A stretch of 64,000 nt of DNA from contig NC_135379.1 of assembly GCF_049243985.1 (NCBI RefSeq), positions 13,247,501 through 13,311,500 on the forward strand, given 5' to 3'. Every line of letters begins with the position of its first letter. Positions within the stretch are counted from its first letter, which is position 1. Made by a program: the position numbers and the translations under genes. Under the pieces are notes generated by a model, which saw only the letters and a list, made by a program, of their open reading frames with translations, was not told the DNA's origin and ran no database searches. This stretch comes from Paroedura picta. Taxonomy: Eukaryota > Chordata > Lepidosauria > Squamata > Gekkonidae. Positions 55,001-64,000 of the stretch are shown here, piece by piece.

Positions 55001-55813
55001 TGATGGATCAGACCAAGGTCCACTCAACCTGTTCTTTCCATGAATTCTGGAAACTAGGAAGCATGATGAGGTTCACCAGAAGTTAACTAGCAGTCCATCG
55101 ATGCTCATCTTTTTGTTCTGGCTTAGGGCTTAGGTAGCCAACCGGCAGCTATGGAGTAGTGACCCCCTATATTGTTGACTGAATCTCCTATACTGTGCCA
55201 TTGACTCAGCAGGATCAGAGACTAAATTCACTCTCGAAACACAGGGACATATATGGACGGTAAAATACACTCGAACTCCACTATCTCAATACTGGACATC
55301 ACTGACGGGATTGCAAAAATGAAACATCCCCTTTTCTCACTGACATTTTTCATTGATGCCAGAATTGAGAAATGGAGATCTATAGACAAGTATTACATCA
55401 TTGGTGGTGAGCTCCCCCTCACTGGCAGTCTTCAAGCAAAGGTTGGATGCACACTTTTCTTGGATGCTTTAGGATGCTTAGGGCTGATCCTGCGTTGAGC
55501 AGGGGGTTGGACTAGATGGCCTGAATGGCCCCTTCCAACTCTATGATTCTAGGATTGTATTTTGAAAGTTTGATGTATTATCTATCTTGAGAAGAAAGGG
55601 GTTCCTTTACTTAGAAATGTGCAGTATCCCACCAGAGAATGCAGCGATGGTGATCTTTCTCTAAATCTTTTTTTTTTGTCAGATTCTTCATCTCTTGGGA
55701 TTTCCGAGGAATCAGAACTGTTGAAGAGACAACGATCACTGTACATAGACTTGGGGGCCCTAGCTGGCTACTTCAACATTGTGCAGGGATCGACGACCCT
55801 GGATTACGAATAG
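42708..55813 (+). CDS. MAP3K8: MAP3K8 (Tpl2/Cot) serine/threonine kinase (seven coding exons, 466 aa)
   Basis: MAP kinase kinase kinase that phosphorylates MEK1/2 after TLR, IL-1 and TNF signalling; it is held inactive by NF-kappaB1 p105 until IKK acts. Exons 42708-43043, 45143-45307, 48396-48657, 49501-49607, 50848-51000, 53149-53395 and 55683-55813 sum to 1401 nt, that is 466 codons plus TAG (human 467 by recollection). All borders are GT-AG. Visible features: M30 alternative start, S62, the atypical glycine loop with P144 (IPRGAFGKV), catalytic K166 (MACKL), catalytic-loop H250-Q251-D252, D269-F-G, activation-loop T289, S399 in CQSLDS and S442 in RQRS. The last three match human T290, S400 (IKK site) and S443 (14-3-3 site). 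Human has HHD where this gene has HQD. Intron DNA is repeat rich. Confidence 0.98.
43368..43620 (+). repeat. tRNA-Ala-derived SINE
   Basis: GGGGCCATAGCTGAGTGG, GCATGCTTTGCA-like anticodon region and GATTCAGTCTCTGGCA imitate tRNA-Ala with decayed boxes. A SINE body follows (GATCTAGATGAGGGACCTTG). In MAP3K8 coding intron 1. Confidence 0.65.
43660..45140. other. MAP3K8 intron, no elements recognised
   Basis: Only short A, T and C runs seen. Confidence 0.5.
45143..45307 (+). CDS. MAP3K8: MAP3K8 coding exon 2 (glycine loop and catalytic Lys)
   Basis: Acceptor ATTTTGTAG. Encodes [34 protein letters not shown] and KKRMACKL. Human has an extra Val between exon 1 NM and this exon's ITP; here the join reads NM-ISP. 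Donor GTAGGC is weak at +4. Confidence 0.97.
45584..45709. mobile_element. Palindromic hAT-like MITE, slightly shortened
   Basis: 126 bp with near-perfect arms (CGGACTACAATTCCCATGAG and complement). Exact duplication GAATAGAG (45576-45583, 45710-45717). Confidence 0.94.
45870..46146 (-). repeat. MIR-like CORE-SINE, full length, minus strand
   Basis: Reversed tail AAAGAAGAAGAGTTGG through reversed head CAGTACAGCAAGCTGGCT. Confidence 0.83.
46643..46930. mobile_element. hAT-like MITE, long family
   Basis: Starts CAGCCTTTCTCAATTTT and ends GATTGAGAAATTCG. A target duplication is not clear (GGCTAA is similar to GGCTAT). Confidence 0.75.
46931..48395. other. MAP3K8 intron, no major elements
   Basis: A C run near 47137; a half-palindrome relative (GTGGACTTAGAAGGGTGTGA) near 47500. 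Confidence 0.45.
48396..48657 (+). CDS. MAP3K8: MAP3K8 coding exon 3 (C-helix to catalytic loop)
   Basis: Acceptor GGCATCTTAG. Encodes [19 protein letters not shown], the hinge [12 protein letters not shown] and GVIHQDIK. Donor GTAGGC, the same weak form as exon 2. Ends in phase 1, the C completing CCG (Pro255) with exon 4. Confidence 0.97.
49501..49607 (+). CDS. MAP3K8: MAP3K8 coding exon 4 (DFG and activation loop)
   Basis: Acceptor TTGTTTCTAG. Encodes [20 protein letters not shown] and the activation loop to DLRGTE, with T289 equivalent to human T290. Donor GTAAAG. Confidence 0.97.
49979..50257 (+). repeat. tRNA-headed SINE
   Basis: Head GAGTCTCTTGTGGTGCAGGG, tail GGGGATACCTTTATGG. More diverged than the other copies. 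Confidence 0.85.
50330..50480 (-). repeat. LINE 3' terminus fragment, minus strand
   Basis: TATATCACCCCTCTCGGTAG and GGGGCGGTTTAGACGG mark the reversed end. Confidence 0.5.
50540..50800 (+). repeat. CR1/L3-type LINE 3' end
   Basis: GACAAAAGGAAATGTTTCTC at the left; GGGCCACTGCTCTGACCCAG and CAGGCTCTTCTTACATTC at the right. It ends about 50 bp before MAP3K8 coding exon 5. Confidence 0.7.
50848..51000 (+). CDS. MAP3K8: MAP3K8 coding exon 5
   Basis: Acceptor CCCTTTGCAG, donor GTAAGC, 51 codons. Encodes [20 protein letters not shown] and [19 protein letters not shown] is the usual APE position. Confidence 0.97.
51975..52073. repeat. 33-bp minisatellite, three copies
   Basis: Unit contains TTGCCTGCAGTCCCAAGTGA. 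Because 33 is divisible by three, an open frame through it shows 11-residue repeats, but it lies in an intron and is not coding. Confidence 0.88.
52613..52840. mobile_element. Nested TIR MITE (GGCCCATTCCGCACACA termini)
   Basis: Outer termini TGGCCCATTCCGCACACA and TGTTTGCGGAATGGGCTA. A second related pair sits inside (CTAGCCTGCACACAATAG and ATGTGTGCAGAAAGGGCCC). Harbinger-like in look, not proven. Confidence 0.65.
53149..53395 (+). CDS. MAP3K8: MAP3K8 coding exon 6
   Basis: Acceptor TTTTAATTAG. Encodes [16 protein letters not shown], the end of the kinase fold ([20 protein letters not shown]) and the tail with [17 protein letters not shown], holding S399 (human S400, IKK site). Donor GTAAAA, phase 1. 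Confidence 0.97.
54262..54443. mobile_element. TIR element (GGACCGTTT termini), second copy
   Basis: Left GGACCGTTTACGCACTGG, right CCAGTGTGTAAATGGTC; homologous to 27293-27455. Confidence 0.68.
55404..55560 (+). repeat. CR1-type LINE 3' end
   Basis: GTGAGCTCCCCCTCACTGGC to CCTTCCAACTCTATGATTCT. Ends 122 bp before MAP3K8 coding exon 7. Confidence 0.8.
55683..55813 (+). CDS. MAP3K8: MAP3K8 coding exon 7 and stop
   Basis: Acceptor with a long T tract ending TTTGTCAG. Encodes [20 protein letters not shown] and [14 protein letters not shown], ending TTLDYE and TAG. It carries S442 and the C-terminal tail that in the mammalian protein restrains activity and promotes turnover. Confidence 0.97.
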
Positions 55814-57785
55814 ATTTAGGGATTTCTTACTCTGGACTGAATTCCTCCAGTGACAGAAGAAGACGACGGTTATTTCTTATCATTTGAAGGATTTTATACA
55901 ACTATATGAAGATACAGTTAGCACTAACAAAACAGAACAACTGAAGGTTACTCTTTGGAGTAAAATATTACTCTTTAAGGACTTGGCATAGACACAATAA
56001 TGTTCATTGTGTGAAAGTATAAAGATATACATGCATGCACTTTTTCCTTAAAAAATTAAAAGACTTGAATGGGGGTCAGAATAGCCTAACTAAGCTATGC
56101 TTCTCCTCTCCTCCTGATGGATGTTGCTTTAGGCCATACTGAATGCCGCTAATAAGGTTATTTCTAAACAGCATCTGCTTCTGGTAGGTATGTGGCTTTG
56201 GATGAAACAGAGGTCCATAGGGACACCCTGGCTGTAATTCCACTATGTTGCAAGCTTTTGAGTTATAGCACTGGAGAAATTTCAAGGCCTGGAACATTGT
56301 TACTTGTTGAGATATAGACTCATTCATGTTCTTCTTGGCTTGCCAGTTTGGGGATGTGTCTCACGTGGGCCCAGAAACAGCTCAGTGACCCACAAAACAG
56401 CATCACATGAGCATCTGTGTTCTTCTCCACCCAACCACCCACCCACTTGGTTTATTAATTGATTTGAATTGGTTACTAAGGAAGGTCCTTAACTAAGGAA
56501 CTTTTCCCTCCCTTGGGTTCCTCAGTATTCTTCTCAATTTTGGTTGGTACTGATCCTTTTGAACTTCCAGGTTTTGGGCTAAGTGAGAATACATAAGATA
56601 CCAGCTTGTGTAGATCATCAGGACAAAATAAGAACAGATGATTAGCCCATGTAGGAATACTCAAGATTTTTCCCCTTGAATTGAGGACCAGCTGTCCTTA
56701 TTTAGGATAACGCTTGTTTTGAACCTGTTGTTATCGCCCCTCAAAACACTCATTACCTTTCCTCAGAATTCCAAAAGGGACTCCTGCTCCAGCTGTTTCT
56801 GAAAGTGCACTCCTAAGGTGATGCCTGATGTTGTATTCTGAGGCACCTCATGTCCCAGTGATACAAAGGGAAGCCAGTATTGGCTCATTGGTTTGGGAAG
56901 AAACAAGTAGGCCCCAAGAAATCATTATCAGGCATGATGTTGGGTATCACTGGAACAGGAAGTCCCATGGAGTCTCTGTGCCTCATTAATTTTCCTTCTC
57001 TTACTGGTTGAGTCTTAGGATGGGGAGCAGGCACAAAAAGTTCATTGTAACTAAAGGTATTATGCTTAAAGCGTGTAGACTTTAAGCTGCTACCCAGAAA
57101 CCACTTCAATTGGCCTGCATGTATTTTGACTGGGCCAGCCCACCTTGGATGTAATTTTCCAGAAAGTTTGCTTATACAGGCCTTACCAAAATGAATGAGA
57201 CCATGAAATACGTGCAAGTATTCTAATTCGAGTGGTTGAAAGATCACAACAAAACTAGTAATTCTGTCAGCGTGAGCCATTTGAAGTGTAATGTTAGCAT
57301 TAGAATATTGTGCAATATTGGGGAATTTATGCCAATTCTGATGGTGGCTTAAACTTCTAACTGTGGGACCACAGGTTTAAGATAAACATGTATTAGAATG
57401 TCATGAATGATAGATTATTTTATGTTCCTATGGAAACAGACTTCCTTTTCTCTTAAAGATGTTGTATACATTTAAAACACGATGTTTTGGATGGCAGTAA
57501 AACTGTTTCAAGAACATACTGTTGTACATCCCATGGGATGAATATATGAACCTTTATAAAACTTTTCAGTACTAAGGATTAATGTCTCTCTAAGCATTTT
57601 CTTTTTAAGGTGGCATACTATGTATGTTGTAAATAGAACTCTTCGTAAAACAGCATCCCTACTTTAAATTGTAAATATAAGACCGTTTGTATACACAACA
57701 TGATCTTTGTATTTAATATCTTCCCTGTTTGCAAATAGCACTGGTTTAACTATTTGAAGGAATAAATCTGTGCTTCTCGTATAGT
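55814..57785 (+). other. MAP3K8: MAP3K8 3'UTR
   Basis: About 2 kb from the stop to the expected cleavage site. AATAAA at 57761-57766 is followed by a GT-rich stretch (TGTGCTTCTCG, TGTTATTTTCG). The segment contains no interspersed repeat that I recognise, unlike all flanking DNA, which supports its being transcribed UTR under constraint. A few ATTTA motifs occur but no dense AU-rich element. Confidence 0.75.
57761..57766 (+). terminator. MAP3K8: MAP3K8 polyadenylation signal
   Basis: Canonical AATAAA with downstream GT-rich sequence; first strong signal before repeats resume. Confidence 0.7.
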
Positions 57786-58127
57786 GGCTCTGTTATTTTC
57801 GAAGGGGGGTACACATGAACAGCTGCATTACTGACAGATTGTTACTTCTGTATCTTCCCTAATGAAATCCTTTCCAATCATATTAGAAACAAGGAAACAC
57901 TCCATAGTTCATCAGAAATGGGCTGATGGCCAACTCGTGTTTTGTGCTAGCTTACAGCGTAGCTCATGGGGTGGGGTACATAAAGTTCTCAAGAGCTCTC
58001 TTATCTTCAAGTCTTTAAAAGGCTGCCATATGGGGGATGGAGCAGAGTTGTTCTCTCTTACCCTGGAGGGGACGGACCGCCGCATCAGAAGTGCCCCTGG
58101 CAAAACAGTACCTGGAGGCAAGTCAAA

Positions 58128-58328
58128 AGTGCTATCGAGTTATAAGCAATTTAGGCAGCCCCCTTGTGGGGTTTCCAAGGCAAGAGATGATGAGAGGTGA
58201 TTTGCCATTGCCTTCCTATGCAAAACAGCCCAGGCCTTCCTTACTGGTGTCCCATCCAAGTGCTAACCAGGGTCAACAAGGCTTATTAGTTTCAGAGCAC
58301 GAATAAGTCCAGGGTATCCAGGCTGCTA
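58128..58328 (-). repeat. 5S-rRNA-derived SINE, minus strand
   Basis: GTCCCATCCAAGTGCTAACC is the complement of the 5S rRNA 3' region. The RTE-type tail lies to the left (GTTATAAGCAATTTAGG). Confidence 0.75.
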
Positions 58329-58602
58329 GAGCCTCTTGTGGCGCAGAGTGGTAAGGCAGCCGTCTGAAAGCTTTGCCCATAAGGCTGGGAGTTCGATCCC
58401 AGCAGCCGGCTCAAGGTTGACTCAGCCTTCCATCCTTCCGAGGTCGGTAAAATGAGTACCCAGCTTGCTGGGGGGGTAAACGGTCATGACTGGGGAAGGC
58501 ACTGGCAAACCACCCCGTATTGAGTCTGCCATGAAAACGCTGGAGGGCGTCACCCCAAGGGTCAGACATGACTCGGTGCTTGCACAGGGGATACCTTTAC
58601 CT
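58329..58602 (+). repeat. tRNA-headed SINE
   Basis: Target duplication TATCCAGGCTGCTA at 58315-58328 and 58603-58616, inside the head of the 5S SINE. Confidence 0.9.
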
Positions 58603-59213
58603 TATCCAGGCTGCTACAGAGAACACAAAAGCCTGGATGCTTTAGGCCTCAGTCTGTTCTCAACTTCCAATCAGTTCAGCATATGAGTTCAAAGCAACAT
58701 ACAGCCTCCAAGGAACAGTGATGAGCCCTCTGGCTCAAGATCATCAGCAGTGGAATGGGCTGCCTAAGGAGGTGGTGAGCTCCCCCTCACTGGCAGTCTT
58801 CAAGCAAAGGTTGGATACACACTTTTCTCGGATGCTTTAGGATGCTTTGGGCTGATCCTGCGTAGAGCAGGGGGTTGGACTAGATGGCATGTATGGCCCC
58901 TTCCAACTATATGATTCTATGATCATCCTTGCGAACATCTCTTTGGGGAAGCCCAGTCTCTCATAGAATAAGAGCAACCATTAAGGGCTTCTTGTAAGGG
59001 AGGAGATACCTTCTCTCACACCCTGTGGGCAATACAGTGCGTCAGGTCAAGAATAAGACACGGAGTTAGATCCAACGATGCATCAGCCCTGAGGGCTGCC
59101 GAGGTTTTTCCATGCGCAATCCGAGGAAGTTTATTCCCAAGGCCCCAAAACTCACGCGGATTAATAGGCACATGGGCTGGTGGGCAGCAGTGAGGAGAGT
59201 GGGAGGTGGCTAC

Positions 59214-59474
59214 AGAAGCTGTTTTTTATATCCTGTTTTTCACTACCCAAAGGAGCAGCTTACAAACACGTTTCCTTTCCTCTCCCCACAACAGACAACC
59301 AGAGAGGTAGGTGGGGCCAAGAGAGCTCTAAGAGAACTGCTCTATGAGAACAGCTCAAAGAGGACTGTGACTAGCCCAAAGTCGCCCTGCCGGCTGCATG
59401 TGGAGGAGTGGGGAATCAAACCCAGTTCTCCAGATTAGAATACCCCACCCTTAACTGCTATGCCATGCTGGCCC
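59214..59474 (-). repeat. MIR-like CORE-SINE, minus strand
   Basis: AGAAGCTGTTTTTTATATCC through GCTATGCCATGCTGGCCC. Confidence 0.8.
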
Positions 59475-59754
59475 TAACTGCACATGCGCCAGAAGAAGTG
59501 TCAATGGAGATCCACAGCAGTCTTCAAACAGAGGTCCCTGAAGGAGATACTGGAGATCTGCTTGGAAGATACGTGATAGTCAGCCAAGTCACATTTTAAA
59601 TGTTTCAGAAATAATGACCTGAACATGGCATCTGGTGACTCGAAGGCTGAGATCCACATGTATACGCATCGCTTGCATTGTCACCCTGAGGGTTATACCT
59701 TTCTAAGCCTTTTAAGAATGTATGGATTTGTTTACTTTAAAAAAAAATTCTGTC

Positions 59755-59937
59755 CCAGGGAAGCAGGCATCAGCCTCCCCTTCCTCTGATTTTACCCTCA
59801 AAAACAGCCCTGTAGGGTAAGTTAGGTTGAGAAAGTAAGACTGGTCCGAGGTCACCTATCCAATTTCACAGAAGAGTGAGGATTTGAACCAGGGACTCCA
59901 AGACCCTAAACCGACACTTAACCACTACATGAAGTGT
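59755..59937 (-). repeat. Older MIR-like SINE, minus strand
   Basis: GAGGTCACCTATCCAATTTC and GGATTTGAACCAGGGACTCC point to an old MIR; diverged. Confidence 0.55.
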
Positions 59938-60177
59938 AACTTTCTTTATGACTGCATCATCGATGTCTTGACTTTCGGTGACTCATTGCTGAATTCGTGA
60001 ACTGCCTTCAAGGAAGGGCATCGTAGAGTAGAACCAAAATTTGGTCCTCGGATCATGCGCATGTCACCAAATGATGAACAGTGAGAGTTTCCAGGATCTT
60101 CTTTTGCTCGTTTGCTGAGCCCAGTGTCTATGCTGTTAATGGTGGCAGGTATTATATTCCCCTTATGGCTTTTTATA

Positions 60178-60458
60178 TAAGCCTCTTGTGGCACAGAGTG
60201 GTAAGGCAGCAGACATGCAGTCTGAAAACTCTGTCCGTGAGGCTGGGAGTTCAATCCCAGCAGCCGGCTCAAGGTTGACTCAGCCTTCCATCCTTCCGAG
60301 GTTGGTAAAATGAGGACCCAGCTTGCTGGGGGTAAATGGTAATGACTGGGGAAGGCACTGGCAAACCACCCCGTATTGAGTCTGCCATGAAAACGCTGGA
60401 GGGCGTCACCCCAAGGGTCAGGCATGACCCGGTGCTTGCACAGGTAAAAGCTTTTACC
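60178..60458 (+). repeat. tRNA-headed SINE
   Basis: Head AAGCCTCTTGTGGCACAGAG. Target duplication TATGGCTTTT at 60164-60173 and 60459-60468. Confidence 0.88.
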
Positions 60459-60469
60459 TATGGCTTTTC

Positions 60470-61695
60470 ATAGGGAACATTTAAAGATCTCCAGAAGTTT
60501 ATTCGGCCTGGCCCAGCTGAAAGGTAGCAACATATAACCGTGTTGCAAATGAGGGTGCAGCTGTGGTTGCCCAGTTGTTTTGTTTTACTCTGATGCCCCA
60601 TTACAAACAAAAACCACTCAAATTAGCAACTGGCCAGATCTCTAGGGTTTATCCAGGATTTGCATTTGCCATGAGTTGCCTTGGCACTACTACACAGACC
60701 CAGGAGGACTCCAAGTGATGTTATGGCCAAGCAAGGGCTTCAGGATTCCCTTCTGTGCCTTGTGGTCCATTCCATTCAAGTGAAACAAAAAGGGCCAAGC
60801 TGGGTTTGCCCACTGACAAACAGGCCTGGAGACAAGCAAAAGGAGTTTTTACCCGTTTCCTTCCTAGCTCCCATGTCCCTATATCTAGATTTATGCACTA
60901 GGAATAAAAAGCTGAAGAGCGTAATAAGGGGCAGATCTCTCTTGCCTTTTCCGGCTGCAGACGAGAGAAGCTTTAAAACCTTTGTAGAGTGCCGCTGGGT
61001 GAAATACTGCATAATTCTGACTGAATCTTCAGATGACTTCAATTCTATGTGTCCGTGGGGGGGGGGGGTCACTTGGAACAGGACCAAAGTGCAGGGCCTG
61101 GAGTGGCTTGGACCCGCTATCCTGCCTCCTTGCCCAAAATCTCCCAGGCCTACAGGCCTTCTAGGAGTGAAAGTGTCTGAGGAACATATATATGTGTGGA
61201 CTGAGGAATGATCTTTGCGATACATTTACCAGTTGGCCAGTTTTCCATTGGCATGACAGGATTCCCCCCTTCTTTGCTGGTTTCCCAATGATGGTTTTTC
61301 TCTTATAACAGAGGAAAGAAGAACCAGGGCCGTGCTATTTATGTGTTTATTGTTCCCTGCATGACTGGAGCGACTCTGAGAGAAACTCCCTTCCCGCCTC
61401 ACCGGCAGTCATCCAAGTCACTGTGATCATGAGGAACATGAGTGGGGACGGTGGGCAGAACTGACCGAGCTTTTGCAGCTGCTGACTGGGCCGTGCTTCC
61501 TTCCTCTTCTCCCTCAGGCCCCGTGCAAAAGGGAAGGAAGCAAGCCAGGCCAAGCTAAGTGCAGCAGTGGCTTTGTCAATCCTACCCATCATCTCCGCTT
61601 GTTCCCTTCACAGCCGGAACAACCTGGATCAATTTGGCTGACCCTTAGTTTTGCCAGCCTTCACTTCTCCCACTATTACAACTGATCTCCAGGTG
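60470..61695. other. Unassigned intergenic sequence
   Basis: A 176-codon frame at 60681-61211 has no recognisable domain and includes a G run; treated as chance. Confidence 0.45.
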
Positions 61696-61872
61696 ACACC
61701 CTACTAGAGAGGTGGGCATGAGAGAACTTTGACAGAACGGCTCTGGGAGAACAGCTCTGACAGGACTGTGATGAGCCCAAGGTCACCCAGATGGCTGCAG
61801 GTGGAGGAGCGGGAAATCAAATCTAGCTCTCCAGATTAGAAGCACCCGTCTTAACCGCTACACCGTGCAGGA
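61696..61872 (-). repeat. MIR-like CORE-SINE, partial, minus strand
   Basis: CAAGGTCACCCAGATGGCTG and the reversed head CCGCTACACCGTGCAGG. Confidence 0.75.
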
Positions 61873-62605
61873 GAGAATGGTTTCCATACAGAAGACAACT
61901 CATTTCACAGGGAAATTTTTATCAAGATAAAAAGAGAGCTTAGCAACAGGGTTTTTTTGTGGGGGCGGGGAGTTGCTCTGGGTTGGAAAGTTGCAGGAAT
62001 TTTCCTCCCATCTGACCCGAGCTGGCAAGTGAGTGAGCCCTCGGTGACCTACCCATTAAAGGGGCAGCCAGGCCCTTCCTCTTTTCCGGCAACGGGCTAC
62101 TTGCTGTCACTCCGGGGTGGCCGAGTCGACACTGAACTTTATGACCAGTTTCTCTGTGTTCCCGAGAAGCGCTTGGCCTCAGATTTTTCTGATGGAAAAG
62201 CTCAGGCCTCACTAAGCAGTTCATTTCTCCCCCAGGATGGCTCATGGGGCGTGTAGGTACGGAACAGGGTGAATAGCGTCACTGCACTCCACACGCTGCT
62301 TCTGGGACTTGTTTTGGTCTTTATAGGCAGCTTGTTTTGGCAGAAGCCCTGACCTGTGTGACCCAGGCTTTCCTGATCTTGTCAGAACACTTGGAGGGAC
62401 ACATTGATTGATTTACTTGGCATATTCCTGTGTCATTTCTTCGAGTTCTGACTAAGGAGGCGTACAGTTGAAGTCATACAGCACTACAAGCAGGAAACCC
62501 TCGAGGACTCGCAGGGACCCACCTCTCTTCCCCCTTCCCCACACAATTTCTTCTTACTCAGCTTCCATAGCCCCACTCCTTTCCCTGCTTCCTTCTCGCC
62601 TTCCC
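61873..62605. other. Unassigned intergenic sequence
   Basis: No gene or repeat recognised. Confidence 0.45.
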
Positions 62606-62611
62606 ATGTGT

Positions 62612-62840
62612 CACCTCGGTGTAGTGGTCAGAAGAGTAGCGGACTCAAATCTGGAGAACTGGGTTTGATTTCCTCAGTCCATCACAAGTAGCCTGCTACG
62701 TGACTTTGGGCCATCCACAGTTCTCCAAGAGCTCTCTCAGCTCCACCTCCCTCACAAGGCGTCTGTTGTTGGGTGAGGAAGGGAAGGCGCTTTGAGGCTC
62801 CTTTGGTTAGCAAAAACCGAGGTACAAAAAAAAAAAACAG
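62612..62840 (+). repeat. MIR-like CORE-SINE with A-rich tail
   Basis: CACCTCGGTGTAGTGGTCAG to AAAAACCGAGGTAC followed by an A run. Confidence 0.75.
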
Positions 62841-63239
62841 CTTCTCCCATTTAGCCTTTTGTTTATCTCCCTCCTCGCTTCAGCTTAATTTATCATTGAT
62901 TTACTCCATTTGCACCCCACCTTTCTCCCCAATGCCCTGCTGCAGAGGCCCAGAGAGCCTTTGTTTTATCTACAAATTAAGCTTCTGCGTGGTTAATAGA
63001 CAGAAAGAAGAACTGGGACACTTATCTTCAAAATAACGAGGAGACGGATGACTGTACCGAGGACCACGCTATCTATGCATATCAAACACTTGTCAGAACG
63101 ATCAAACATTTTACTTATTTTTGGTTTACATACAGTTTATCTTACTGATTTTTTAAAAATTATTTAACCACATCCTTTCTCAAAGAATTTCTTTCCCCTA
63201 CCATGAATGGGCCAGGGTTCCACGGGGCGTCTGGGGGGT

Positions 63240-63420
63240 TCGAGGGACCTGGGAGTGTTGGCTTCAAATCAACCAGGGAAGCTTGCTGGGTGATCTTTGG
63301 CCAGTCACTGTCTCCATCTGGCCTACTCCACAGGGTTGTTGTTGTTGTGAGGATAAGAGGGATAACAACACTATAAGCTGTACCAGGCCCCATGCAAAGA
63401 AAAGTAGTGTAGAAATATGG
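63240..63420 (+). repeat. MIR-like SINE, older
   Basis: GGGTGATCTTTGGCCAGTCA and CCACAGGGTTGTTGTTGTTG fit an older MIR copy. Confidence 0.6.
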
Positions 63421-63440
63421 AAGTGTATTTTATTGTCCTA

Positions 63441-63765
63441 GGCCAAGTTTCTCAACCAGGGTTTTGTGAACCTTGGGGTTTCTTGATGGCCCTGGAAGGG
63501 TTTTCCAAATGGGTGGGAGTTCATCTATGTTTCATCTATTTTTTAAATTTATTGAACATTTATCAGGGGATGTTACCATATATGGTCATGTTGACCCCCC
63601 TCCCAAAATGGCCAATGATGGGCCTGGAGAGGGTGGGAAGGGGAGGGCCCCTGGGTGGGCGTGTCCACAGCTCTGCTTCCCAGCCATATTCTGCATGATT
63701 GCACCACCTCTGGGGTTCCTCAAAGCCTGAAGAATGTTCCAAGGGTTAAAAAGTTGAAAAAGGCT
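63441..63765. mobile_element. hAT-like MITE, long family
   Basis: TTTCTCAACCAGGGTTTTGT through AAAAAGTTGAAAAAGGCTG; imperfect flanking TCCTAGG/TCCTGGT. Confidence 0.8.
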
Positions 63766-64000
63766 GTCCTGGTAACTTTGTGATGCCATAGTGCAGAGAT
63801 CATCCAGTGATCTTTAAAGTTTAGCAGAGGATGGGAGCTGTATCTTTCCCCTAACCATTAGGCTCCACTGCCTCTCACCGACGGCCTTCCCGCCCGCCCA
63901 TCCCCATCTGTTGCTGAAATGGGGACATTCGCCCATTGCCAGCAAATGGGACCAACTATCTTTCTGAGATCCATGCAGGCATGAAGTTCAGTTTTCCCTG

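Larger units (their letters stand above)
58000..58925 (+). repeat. CR1-type LINE fragment split by two SINEs
   Basis: Left part to about 58095 (TTTAAAAGGCTGCCATATGG) and right part 58740-58925 (GTGGAATGGGCTGCCTAAGG to CAACTATATGATTCTATG). Both resemble the same LINE; that they were one insertion is an inference. Confidence 0.65.

Noticed and set aside
60681-61211. 176-codon plus-strand frame
   Set aside because: Includes a homopolymer G run coding Gly and has no domain; overlaps an equally open minus frame.

Overview
This is a vertebrate nuclear window, most likely from a squamate reptile (possibly a gecko). The evidence is the repeat fauna: 5S-rRNA-headed and tRNA-headed SINEs with RTE/Bov-B-type tails, MIR-like CORE-SINEs, CR1/L2-type LINE 3' ends and many hAT-like MITEs. 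The species assignment is an inference. Two protein-coding genes can be reconstructed exon by exon in a head-to-head arrangement, which matches the MTPAP-MAP3K8 neighbourhood of human chromosome 10p11.

Layout. 1-8.07 kb is intergenic DNA rich in repeats. 8.07-21.1 kb, minus strand, is MTPAP, the mitochondrial poly(A) polymerase: nine coding exons, all with GT-AG introns, joining to an uninterrupted 581-codon frame, with a CpG-rich promoter at about 20.7-21.2 kb that carries an NRF1-type palindrome. 21.2-31.6 kb is the spacer between the two promoters; it is mostly SINEs and hAT-like elements. 31.6-32.6 kb is a CpG island that I infer to be the MAP3K8 promoter and first non-coding exon, with AP-1 and kappaB-like motifs and a four-run G-quadruplex motif beside a good splice donor. 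32.6-42.7 kb would then be MAP3K8 intron 1. 42.7-55.8 kb, plus strand, holds the seven coding exons of MAP3K8 (Tpl2/Cot), 466 codons, followed by a long 3'UTR to a polyadenylation signal at 57.76 kb. 57.8-64 kb is intergenic repeats.

The genes do not form a pathway together. MTPAP tails mitochondrial mRNAs, and MAP3K8 is the kinase that activates MEK/ERK downstream of TLR and TNF receptors. Their adjacency is conserved synteny.

No wholly new biological system was found. The most interesting structure is a burst of hAT-like non-autonomous elements. A 136-bp perfect foldback MITE is present in about eleven full, shortened or half copies, usually flanked by 8-bp target duplications that centre on TA and often read CTCTAG. 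Two half copies stop exactly at the palindrome midpoint, one of them still flanked by an intact duplication, and one copy has palindromic flanks suggesting template switching. Two longer MITE families share the same kind of target site. Other points are a SINE composite inside one target duplication and a Gln in the catalytic-loop HxD of MAP3K8. I saw no endogenous retrovirus or other virus-derived element.
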